Source: Cohnella rhizoplanae (GTDB lineage: Bacteria > Bacillota > Bacilli > Paenibacillales > Paenibacillaceae). Taken from it: a stretch of 64,000 bases of DNA. The stretch spans positions 1 to 64,000 of the forward strand of contig NZ_CAOJCN010000002.1 of NCBI RefSeq assembly GCF_948329515.1, written 5' to 3'. Position 1 is the first letter of the stretch; the number at the start of each line of letters is the position of its first letter. Below, piece by piece: positions 55,176 to 63,167 of this stretch. Position numbers and translations under genes: made by a program. A model generated the notes under the pieces. That model searched no databases and was not told where the DNA came from. It was given only the letters and a program-made list of their open reading frames with translations.

Positions 55176-57839
55176 TCAGCTTACCGGAGCGATGCCGAGC
55201 TGGCCTTGATCGTTGATCGTAAGGCGGAACCGTTTGCCGCCCGGGGAGGTCAGGATCACGCCGTCTCCAGGCCGCACCAACTCAAGATCGTCGTCGGCCG
55301 CGAGGTGGTAACGGGGCGAATAGGCGGCCAGCGGCCCTTCCGAGAGCATGAGACCGGCGAGATAGGTCGGGCGGTCGCGCGGGAGCTCGATCGAGATCAG
55401 CGTGAAGCGAACGTTCTGGTCCGTAGGCGTATCGTCGACGCCCGTAATCTTCAGCCACGAACCGCGCGGGTAGGCGGTTTGATTGTAAAAAGCCCGACTA
55501 TCCGCAGCGGTATCGCCGGTTGCGTTCAATCGGACGTTAATTCCGCCTTGGGAGGTTGAATAAGCCCATAGGCTTAAAGATAAAGGCACTCCTGCCGACG
55601 AATACGGCGTAGGCGAAAGGTTGATCTGGAGCTGGCATAGCGACGCGTTGGCGACCGGAGTAAACTGCAGTAGGCTTGGCGATGCGCCTAATTCCTCCCG
55701 GATGGCGCCCGTTAACGGTATCGGTAAACTGCCGGGGACCGATAACGACCCGCCGGCGGCTTTGTAAGACGACGGCGACTCGGGGTTTTGCAGCAGATTG
55801 CCTCGAACCACCTGATTATAGGCGCGGAGCGTACGATCGCGAAGCAGCGTAAGAGGACTAAGCGAACGTTCCGCATAAGGTTCTTTGGATAGGATCGTAG
55901 CGTAATCTAGAGAGAGGCCCTCGAGGTCGGAGGTGGTCGCAAGTCTTTCGATTCGAACGGCTCCTAGCGCCCCGGGCGCCGACGAAGCTACGAGATTACC
56001 GGTTATCGAACCGCGCGGTACGTCGCTGTCGTTGAGCGTACCGAACCACGCCGCATATTTTTGCCGCTGCGCAGCGGGCAGCAAGCTGTCCGGCAGCGCG
56101 AATTGCCATCCTTGACGCGGGGTGGAGTACTGGTTAATGCTCCAGCTTAATCCGAATCCGCCCGTCACCAAGATTTTCGAAGCGGATTTAGGAAGCAGCT
56201 TGATCGCCGCCTCTCCGATCTGTTCATGCTGGACCGTATTAAAAATGCATCCCAGCCCTAAAACCGACGTGGCGGAGGCGTACAGATCGGCGTCATCGAT
56301 CGCTTGGTAAATCGAATACGGTGCAAAACCCATATGAACGCGATTCAGCTGGGCGCCAAAGCCCCCGCTATGATTGGAAACGGATTGAACGCCAAACAGC
56401 AGTCCGCAAAATACGCCCGTCATATTGCAGCCTTCAAAGTAATAATCTCCCGTGTTGCGTCTGCAGTACACGCCGATTAATCCGGTAAGCATGCAATCGT
56501 AGAAATAAACATGTCCGACATCGTTGTCCAGCAGGATGCCTACTTTAAGAGAACCCGTGCGTACGTCTTGAAATGAAGGTCTGGCGGATCCGACGATACG
56601 TATGCCGCTGCTTCCCGTAACGAACATATCGTAGTATTGTCCGGCAAACAAGGAAGGGTCCGCCCATGTAGGCGCATTCAGAGAATACGCTTCCCTGCCG
56701 CTGCCGACGCCGACGCCGGATACGAGCGTATTGGCGCTGGAGATCTCCAGACAAGGCTTCAAGTCATACGGCGCATAGGGCTTAAATAACAGGTTGACCG
56801 TCCCTTCGCCCGCAATGGCCGCAGCTTGGCAATAGAGCGTATCCCAGACCGGATAGTTTCCCTGAGGAAACGTAACTTTTCCCGTAGCTCCAGCCACGGC
56901 TAATGCACGCTTGACGGGCAAGGTATCGTCGTGTTCGATAAACTTATTCACTGCTGTCGGAGACGGGGAGGACAACGTGAGATCCGTGGTGCCGCCTCCG
57001 CCGATAATGCGAGCTACAAATGAACCGAATGCCGGCAACTGCGCGGGTATGGGAGGCGCATCGCTGCGAATGGCCGCGCCGCTATCCGTCCAAGTCGGAT
57101 TCAGGACGCGCGCGAGCAGCTTGGCTGTACCGGCGGTTCTGCCATATACGGCATAAGCTGCGGCGTTCGATGCAGGAGACCAGCTCAATACGACGGCATT
57201 AAGCGGGGTCATCGCGGCAGGCGCGTTTTTGACGACAACGGTCGATGCCGAGGATACGCCGCCCGTATCGTCCAACGCAACGACGCTGTAGGTATAGCTC
57301 GATTTTCCTGCAGGCCCTTTTATGGCAGCCTGTAGCTTGGAAGGCGCTTCAGCGCGGCAGGGCTGGGCGTCCGGAATGGACACATATTGGCCATTTCGAA
57401 AATCCAGTTTGCTTTGCAGCTTCAACTGATCGGAGTTTTTGCCGATCGAGCCCTTCACGCTTTGCCTGCTGCCCGAAGCGCCGAACCATTGCGGATACAC
57501 GGCCGACACGCCCAACGGTCCGGTTATTTGCCCCTCTCCGCCGAATATCGGATAGAGTCCCGCCGATATCTCGCTTAGAATGGATACCGTCACGCCGCTA
57601 TCGGGCGCTAACGTAGCTTGATCCTCGATCAATAGAGATAGGCTTGGCGGGAATTCGATGCCGGATCCTAAGCGATAGCGTCCCGGAGAAAAAACAATTC
57701 CAGCCGATCTTGGCAAGTTCCCGACGTTGGATCCGAGCGCTGCGGCTATCGCCTTGGCGATCGCGGGCGCATCGTCATTCACGCCGTTCCCCAGCGCCCC
57801 GTGGTCCTGGACATTTACATATCCGACCATAGATCTCAT
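55176..57839 (-). CDS. Pectate-lyase-3-type beta-helix protein
   Basis: 887 residues, no signal peptide. The N terminus VGYVNVQDHGALGNGVNDDA is the pectate lyase superfamily (phage tailspike/polygalacturonase-like) entry motif. A fibronectin-like insert lies around 185-270 (AVVLSWSPASNAAAYAVYGR), then right-handed beta-helix turns (GSLKVGILLDNDVGHVYFYD), and a C-terminal carbohydrate-binding-like jelly roll. Such proteins degrade or remodel polysaccharide. The missing export signal is odd for that role. The start at 57839 has GGGAG 5 nt upstream; GTG at 57842 is too close. It follows the anchored glycosidase by 86 bp on the same strand. Confidence 0.68.
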   Translation of the reverse strand: MRSMVGYVNVQDHGALGNGVNDDAPAIAKAIAAALGSNVGNLPRSAGIVFSPGRYRLGSGIEFPPSLSLLIEDQATLAPDSGVTVSILSEISAGLYPIFGGEGQITGPLGVSAVYPQWFGASGSRQSVKGSIGKNSDQLKLQSKLDFRNGQYVSIPDAQPCRAEAPSKLQAAIKGPAGKSSYTYSVVALDDTGGVSSASTVVVKNAPAAMTPLNAVVLSWSPASNAAAYAVYGRTAGTAKLLARVLNPTWTDSGAAIRSDAPPIPAQLPAFGSFVARIIGGGGTTDLTLSSPSPTAVNKFIEHDDTLPVKRALAVAGATGKVTFPQGNYPVWDTLYCQAAAIAGEGTVNLLFKPYAPYDLKPCLEISSANTLVSGVGVGSGREAYSLNAPTWADPSLFAGQYYDMFVTGSSGIRIVGSARPSFQDVRTGSLKVGILLDNDVGHVYFYDCMLTGLIGVYCRRNTGDYYFEGCNMTGVFCGLLFGVQSVSNHSGGFGAQLNRVHMGFAPYSIYQAIDDADLYASATSVLGLGCIFNTVQHEQIGEAAIKLLPKSASKILVTGGFGLSWSINQYSTPRQGWQFALPDSLLPAAQRQKYAAWFGTLNDSDVPRGSITGNLVASSAPGALGAVRIERLATTSDLEGLSLDYATILSKEPYAERSLSPLTLLRDRTLRAYNQVVRGNLLQNPESPSSYKAAGGSLSVPGSLPIPLTGAIREELGASPSLLQFTPVANASLCQLQINLSPTPYSSAGVPLSLSLWAYSTSQGGINVRLNATGDTAADSRAFYNQTAYPRGSWLKITGVDDTPTDQNVRFTLISIELPRDRPTYLAGLMLSEGPLAAYSPRYHLAADDDLELVRPGDGVILTSPGGKRFRLTINDQGQLGIAPVS

Positions 57840-57925
57840 CACATCTCCCGCCTATCCAGAAGTGGCCGAAATTGCCGGCTACTCTACGGTATTCGGGATG
57901 GGGGAGCAGGTCCACGGCGCATGTA

Positions 57926-60802
57926 CTAGCCGGAAGGCCATAGCACGCCCTTAGGGTCATAATCCCATTGAGGGAAGCGGGTCTCCACGGATTCTTCGTC
58001 GGACTTAAAAGCGATCCTCACGCCGTCCCCAACCTTGAATCCGGGCAGCGCCACGCTGACGGGGGCGCCTGCGTCCACGGTCAACTCCATCGTGTCCGTG
58101 CCTGAACCGATGCTGGAGACAGGCGCCTTGGACTGACTGGCGCTCGCCCAGTAAACGGTATAATCCAAAGACTTATCCTGGATATTTTCAATCGTAAAAG
58201 TAATCTCGTAGGCTTGGCCTGCCGCAAGGCGGATCGATCCGTTCTTAACGTTATCCTTCCCGCAGCCGTTTAACACGTATTTGCCGTCGATCATGAGCGA
58301 GAATTTACAAGAATTCGTGTCCGCGATAAAGGCGTAATCCTCCGTAAAGCGAGGTTCGATTTTACCTTTGAACACCCATATGCCTTTCGTTAACGGGGCC
58401 TTCTGGCTGGAGATCATGGACACGGTCGTGCTGGAAACGGGGGATGGCGCAGACATGCTCTCATACTTGCTTAACGTAAACATGCCGCCGGTTCTGATCG
58501 GATAAGGTCCCCAAGTAATTTTGGCGGTACCCGCGCGGTTCACCCGGAATGAAAGACCGGTTTCTTGCGCTTCTCTCGCGAGCTTGACCTGATCGATCAA
58601 GGGTCCGACGCTCGTTTTGTTTTCTTCCACGATTAAAAATCTCGGATAATCGACGCTTTCTACCTCGACGGTCATCGTACGTGACGTTCCTTCTACAATA
58701 CGCGCGGGAATACGCTGATCCGTCATCGGATCGTACGCATATACCGCCGCGCCTTCGCCATCGATGTTGGATAAAGAAATTTTATACTTTTGAGCGGGCA
58801 TGGCATACTTGCTAGGGTCGAGCGCAGACTTGCCGGACTGCCACTCCCGCGTCAGGTCGCGCGTGACGACGTAAAAACCGATTGCGAATTTGTTGGCGTC
58901 GAGCTGGTACGGCAAGACGGCGAAATCATCGGCATGATAAGTATCCGGATGGTCGGCCGTACCGTTGCCTGGAATCGCGATCCGCGGCTTCTCCTCGACC
59001 AGCCCCGTGACTTGCAGAGGTCTTGGATTTTCAATCTTCCGGCCCTGCTGCATGATCTTGGAGACGCGCGAGATGGCAGCAATCTGAGGGCCGGCCAACA
59101 TGCGGGCTCTGTCCGTCAGCTTAAAGCCGTTCTTGCCGAGCTCCTCGAAAAACGCGTCATTGATCAAACCGTAATTTGAATCCCCGCCTTTGGCGGAATA
59201 AAGCTCGACGGTTTGCACGCCCTTATGGCTGTAGAACGTGAATATTCGAAGCGAGGCCTTGGCGCCGATCTGCTGCAGGAGAGAGCGGAGCCGCATGTCG
59301 GTTTTGCTGACTCCGGTTTGCAAGGCCAGCTTGTCGGCGAACGGACTCCGCCACCAATTCGTTTCCGTCATCCACACCTCGGCGGTCTCCCCGTTTCCCG
59401 GATTCGCGTAGCGGCCATGATTGACGAACGGACCGGGATAAGGTTGAAGATCCCGCACGACATATTCGGTATGATAGGCATAAAACCAATATTCCGGCAT
59501 TGCGTACGTGTGCGTAGGCAAATAATCGGATGCCCCGACGTTAATTTTTCCGGTCGCCGAAACGTACTTCCTCTTGTCGGTCTGCGGGGTATGGGCGAAC
59601 GTCGATTGCCCGCTGTAGCCCGTATAATAGTGCCTGCTGAATCCGGCTTGCCCGTCGAAAATTTCGGTACCGTTTTCCCAGGGACGTTGGTTGGAGAAGC
59701 CGCTTATGACCCGGACGCCCGACAACTTTTTTTGCGCTGCGAATGCGACCGTGATCGGGAGCAATACTTCGCCTCCGGTCGCTTTGCGGTCTCCGATCGC
59801 ATAGACGGGATACTGGGTGAATTGGAGCTTTGGGTTATAATAGTTCCCAATATCCAGGAATTGGCTGCCAAACGTCATTTCATTCCAAACCTCGAGATCG
59901 AAGCCCTTATCCATAGCGTTATTTTCCGTCCCCAGCGCGCGCATGACGGCTTTGGTTACGGTGCTCAAGTATGTGCCCCAGCCTGCCAAGGTCTGCTGCG
60001 CGGCGGGATTCTCTTTTCCGTTCGAGAATTGCGTCCCCGACAAAGGGCGGTATTTAAGGCGCGTCAGCTGCAAATCGCCGGCTTTCAGCGCATTTGTAAG
60101 CGGAGCCGAGAGCGTCAGCTTGCCGGTCTTGGCGTCGACCGCGGTCACGACCGGATACATCGTCTGGTAGGCCTGTCCGCTTAGGCCGGTATAATGCGGG
60201 ACGATGCCCGCCACATTGTCTACGTAAATTTCCTTGCTTCCTTTGGAAGCGTTTTTCTTTAACCGAAGCTTGAGCTTCTTGCTGGGGACGGGATTGCCGG
60301 CATTCGCGTTAAGCAGAATGATCGGCCGGATGCGATGGTTTTTAAGCGCGGAAAGGATGGTTCTTAATCGGCTGCCCTGAGGTTCATTGAACAAGGTCTC
60401 GTTATCGAACGAAATATTGCCCCATCCGATCTCGATCCGGGCCGAGCGTATGCCGGATTCCGCCAGCAGCTGGGCGGTCGCATCCGCTTCCTCCGGACTG
60501 ACGCCGTTCAGCACGACGCCGAGCGTATCGAGAAAGCGGCTGCCGTCCCATGTATCCATGTAAGAACGCCATGGCGCGAGATCGATCGAGGAGACGCCGA
60601 ACGGAACCTCTTGTTGCCTCCAGTCCGCATAAGGTCTGTCCAGCGCCCTCTCATTCTCATTGATGGCCGCTGATGTATGAGGCTCCCTTTTGCTTAAAAG
60701 TTCGTAGCCAATGCCCCCGATCAGCAGCACGCCTCCCAATATTAGCGCTCCCATCGATAGCGAACGTAACTTTCCAAACCTCTTAAATAAGATGACAAGC
60801 AA
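57926..60802 (-). CDS. Membrane-anchored glycosidase-like protein with PA14-type C-terminal domain
   Basis: About 958 residues. One N-terminal membrane anchor (MGALILGGVLLIGGIGYELL) precedes a TIM-barrel region resembling GH39/GH5-type enzymes. It has GFDLEVWNEMTFGS with an Asn-Glu acid pair and AEVWMTETNWWRS as the possible nucleophile strand. The C terminus has a PA14-like module (LTKGIWVFKGKIEPRFTEDY, then DYTVYWA). It likely acts on extracellular polysaccharide. The frame is open to 60868 (TTG), but that start lies across an operator. TTG at 60802 with AGGTG 9 nt upstream is preferred, GTG at 60814 possible. Confidence 0.65.
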   Translation of the reverse strand: MLVILFKRFGKLRSLSMGALILGGVLLIGGIGYELLSKREPHTSAAINENERALDRPYADWRQQEVPFGVSSIDLAPWRSYMDTWDGSRFLDTLGVVLNGVSPEEADATAQLLAESGIRSARIEIGWGNISFDNETLFNEPQGSRLRTILSALKNHRIRPIILLNANAGNPVPSKKLKLRLKKNASKGSKEIYVDNVAGIVPHYTGLSGQAYQTMYPVVTAVDAKTGKLTLSAPLTNALKAGDLQLTRLKYRPLSGTQFSNGKENPAAQQTLAGWGTYLSTVTKAVMRALGTENNAMDKGFDLEVWNEMTFGSQFLDIGNYYNPKLQFTQYPVYAIGDRKATGGEVLLPITVAFAAQKKLSGVRVISGFSNQRPWENGTEIFDGQAGFSRHYYTGYSGQSTFAHTPQTDKRKYVSATGKINVGASDYLPTHTYAMPEYWFYAYHTEYVVRDLQPYPGPFVNHGRYANPGNGETAEVWMTETNWWRSPFADKLALQTGVSKTDMRLRSLLQQIGAKASLRIFTFYSHKGVQTVELYSAKGGDSNYGLINDAFFEELGKNGFKLTDRARMLAGPQIAAISRVSKIMQQGRKIENPRPLQVTGLVEEKPRIAIPGNGTADHPDTYHADDFAVLPYQLDANKFAIGFYVVTRDLTREWQSGKSALDPSKYAMPAQKYKISLSNIDGEGAAVYAYDPMTDQRIPARIVEGTSRTMTVEVESVDYPRFLIVEENKTSVGPLIDQVKLAREAQETGLSFRVNRAGTAKITWGPYPIRTGGMFTLSKYESMSAPSPVSSTTVSMISSQKAPLTKGIWVFKGKIEPRFTEDYAFIADTNSCKFSLMIDGKYVLNGCGKDNVKNGSIRLAAGQAYEITFTIENIQDKSLDYTVYWASASQSKAPVSSIGSGTDTMELTVDAGAPVSVALPGFKVGDGVRIAFKSDEESVETRFPQWDYDPKGVLWPSG

Positions 60803-60840
60803 TTTAATCAGCACCTGCCTTACGAATTGTTTAGATGTGT

Positions 60841-60857
60841 TGATACATAATGTATCA
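60841..60857. promoter_or_regulatory. Perfect inverted repeat before the glycosidase gene
   Basis: TGATACATAATGTATCA: 7-bp arms, 3-bp centre. A minus-strand TATGAT overlaps its edge. GATAC half-sites recur at 60953-60967. Confidence 0.6.
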
Positions 60858-60911
60858 TATGAAGGCAAAAAAATCGAGATCGCATTGCAGTTGCCTTTTT
60901 AAAAAAAGTGG

Positions 60912-60940
60912 TTGACACTTCTCGACCCGTAAGTTAAATT
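60912..60940 (+). promoter_or_regulatory. Consensus promoter of the lasso peptide operon
   Basis: TTGACA (60912-60917), 17-bp spacer, TAAATT (60935-60940). The transcript would start near 60947, 72 nt before the cyclase ATG. Confidence 0.7.
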
Positions 60941-60952
60941 AAAACCACAAAC

Positions 60953-60967
60953 GATACAGATAGTATC
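60953..60967. promoter_or_regulatory. GATAC operator downstream of the lasso promoter
   Basis: GATACAGATAGTATC is a 5-bp-arm inverted repeat just after the predicted start. A third, degenerate site (GATACATAAGGGATC) begins at 60984. The positions suit a repressor. Confidence 0.5.
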
Positions 60968-61018
60968 AAATTATGAATGACTCGATACATAAGGGATCAT
61001 CCGGGGGGGAGGAACGAC

Positions 61019-63007
61019 ATGAGCGCGATCGCGGGGATCTTCAATTACGGCAACGGTAGTAGCGGATATGGCTTGTATGAAGAAGGGTTGTCGCTTATGT
61101 CGTCGCTCTCCAGATACCCCGCGGACGACGTTCGTCTATGGAGCAGCAAGCGGTTATTTATGGGATGTCATGCGCAATGGATAACGCCGGAATCCGTTCT
61201 CGAGATCCTGCCCTACTACGATGACGAAAGAAAGCTTGCGCTTACGGCGGACGCAATCCTCGACAATCGCGACGAACTGGCCGGCAAGCTCGGAATCAGG
61301 CAGTCCGAGCGCGCAGAAATCACGGATGCCCGGTTGTTGCTGCTGGCATACGCCAAATGGGGAGAAGAGATGCCGCTGCACCTGGTCGGGGATTTTGCCT
61401 TCGCGATCTGGGACGAAGCCGAAGACAAACTGTTCGGCGCCCGGGATTTCTCCGGAAACCGGACGATGTATTATAACGACGACGGTTCGCGGTTTGCATT
61501 CTGCACGACGATCATGCCGCTGCTGCGGCTCCCAGGTTCGAATCCTTCTCTTAACGAGGTATGGATCGCGGAGTATCTGGCTAGCCCGAGCAGACTGGAG
61601 ACGATCGACGCTTCCTCCACCGTATATCGGCATATTAAGCAGATCCCCCCGTCTCACGCGTTCACGGTCCGGGGCGGCGCCGTCAGACTGCGAAGGTACG
61701 ACGCGCTCGGACAGACGAGTCCGCTGAAGCTATCCTCCGATGCCGAGTACCATGAGGCTTTCCTGAGCGTCTTCGGTCAAGCTGTGTCGGGCAGACTGCG
61801 TACGTTCAGAGAGGTCGGATCCTTCCTGAGCGGAGGTCTCGATTCCGGGACGGTGGCGAGCTTGGCGGCAAGAGAACTTGGACTTCGCGGCAAAACGCTG
61901 CATACGTACAGCGCGATACCGCTCGAGTCCGGCGCGGATTGGACGTCCAAAAGCCGCATCGCCGACGAGCGGCCCATGATTGCCGCTACGGTGGCCCATG
62001 TAGGAAACATTCGCGAGCAATACTTGAGATTCGAGCAACGGAGCCCGCTTACGGAGATGGACGGCTGGCTCGACACGATGGAGATGCCGTACAAGTTCAT
62101 AGAAAACTCTTATTGGTTCGGCAGCATCTTCGAGCAAGCGGCCAAGGACGGCGTCGGCGTCTTGCTTAACGGCGCGCGCGGCAACTTCACGGTATCGTTC
62201 GGTCCGGCGCTGGAGTATTACGCCGCGCTGCTTAAGCGGTTGAAGCTGGTACGTTTTTATAGAGAAATCTATCAATACAGCCGGTTTAAAGGAATTGGGC
62301 GAAGAAGAGTGCTGGCCTATGTCAAGGACCGATTGTTTCCGCCGAAAATCCCCGATGGCGCAAGAAGCGGGCTGACCCGTCTCATCGCGCCGGGATTCGC
62401 TTCGAGCACGGGCATCTTCGAGAGATTGGAGGAAGCGGGCATCGATCTGTCCGGCAGGCGGCTGCCCGATATGATCTCCGCTCGCCGCGATCAGTTCGAT
62501 CAGGTGCACCATTGGACGAACAGCGGCACGAGCGGGACCAAGCTGTCGCTCCGCCACGGCATCTGGTATCGCGATCCGACCAACGATCTGCGAGTCGTGC
62601 GCTTCTGTCTGTCGGTGCCGATGAGCCAATACGTCGGGAACGGCATGGACCGCGCGCTAATTCGAAGGGCGACGGCGGGGTTGCTGCCCGACGAGGTGAG
62701 GCTCAACGGACGGACGAGGGGGATTCAGGGCGCGGACGGCATCGCGCGGCTGGCGCCGTCATGGCCGGCTTTTCTCAGAGAGATCGAGCAGATGTGCCGG
62801 GACGAGGCGATGGCCGAGTGGATCCATGTGCCGGTCGTCCGGGCGGCGGCTTCGAAGTACAAGGAGATACCCGGCCCCGCAGCCATCTACGAAACGGACA
62901 TGACGCTGCTCATGCGCAGCCTCGTGCTATACAGGTTCTTAAGCCGCTTGAAAGGAGGTGATTTCAATGAACAAAGAATGGACGAAGCCTTCGCTGGAAG
63001 TGCTTGA
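61019..63007 (+). CDS. Lasso peptide macrolactam synthetase (asparagine synthetase-like cyclase)
   Basis: 662 residues of class-B asparagine synthetase architecture. The N-terminal amidotransferase-like domain begins MSAIAGIFNYG with Ser, not the Cys needed for glutaminase activity, as in lasso cyclases. The ATP-binding domain has SFLSGGLDSGTVASLAARE (PPi-loop SGGLDS). It would adenylate the ring Asp side chain and close the macrolactam with the core N terminus. The ATG at 61019 has GGGGGAGG upstream. Its last 41 bases overlap the precursor gene. The order cyclase-precursor-kinase is that of paeninodin-type clusters. Confidence 0.9.
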   Translation: MSAIAGIFNYGNGSSGYGLYEEGLSLMSSLSRYPADDVRLWSSKRLFMGCHAQWITPESVLEILPYYDDERKLALTADAILDNRDELAGKLGIRQSERAEITDARLLLLAYAKWGEEMPLHLVGDFAFAIWDEAEDKLFGARDFSGNRTMYYNDDGSRFAFCTTIMPLLRLPGSNPSLNEVWIAEYLASPSRLETIDASSTVYRHIKQIPPSHAFTVRGGAVRLRRYDALGQTSPLKLSSDAEYHEAFLSVFGQAVSGRLRTFREVGSFLSGGLDSGTVASLAARELGLRGKTLHTYSAIPLESGADWTSKSRIADERPMIAATVAHVGNIREQYLRFEQRSPLTEMDGWLDTMEMPYKFIENSYWFGSIFEQAAKDGVGVLLNGARGNFTVSFGPALEYYAALLKRLKLVRFYREIYQYSRFKGIGRRRVLAYVKDRLFPPKIPDGARSGLTRLIAPGFASSTGIFERLEEAGIDLSGRRLPDMISARRDQFDQVHHWTNSGTSGTKLSLRHGIWYRDPTNDLRVVRFCLSVPMSQYVGNGMDRALIRRATAGLLPDEVRLNGRTRGIQGADGIARLAPSWPAFLREIEQMCRDEAMAEWIHVPVVRAAASKYKEIPGPAAIYETDMTLLMRSLVLYRFLSRLKGGDFNEQRMDEAFAGSA

Positions 63008-63089
63008 GGTAAAGCTGACCTTCGCAGGTCCGGGCGTCACGATTCCCGACTCGCTCGATCCGGACGAGGCTACGCAGCACCACAGCTAA
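62967..63089 (+). CDS. Lasso peptide precursor, paeninodin-like
   Basis: 40 residues. The leader is MNKEWTKPSLEVLEVKLTF with Thr at -2 of the predicted cleavage site. The 21-residue core starts AGPGVTIPD, where Ala1 to Asp9 would form a nine-residue ring. The tail is SLDPDEATQHHS. Ring sequence, Thr -2 and C-terminal Ser agree with paeninodin, whose terminal Ser is phosphorylated by a neighbouring kinase. The ribosome site AAAGGAGGTGAT is the best in the window. The gene overlaps the cyclase 3' end in another frame and would be missed by length filters. Confidence 0.92.
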   Translation: MNKEWTKPSLEVLEVKLTFAGPGVTIPDSLDPDEATQHHS

Positions 63090-63099
63090 TGAAGCCTCC

Positions 63100-63138
63100 G
63101 CAAAGGCCCTTATACGAGAAACGTATGAGGGCCTTTGC
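63100..63138 (+). terminator. Hairpin between precursor and kinase genes
   Basis: GCAAAGGCCCT pairs with GGGCCTTTGC, with an inner ATACG/CGTAT helix around AGAA, but no T-run follows. It may protect or partly terminate the precursor mRNA so that precursor exceeds the tailoring enzymes. Confidence 0.6.
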
Positions 63139-63167
63139 AATGACATTTCCTCGTGGAGTGAAGCGCA

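Noticed and set aside
60803-60868. N-terminal extension of the anchored glycosidase to the TTG at 60868
   Set aside because: It lacks a ribosome site and would run through the perfect TGATACA inverted repeat.
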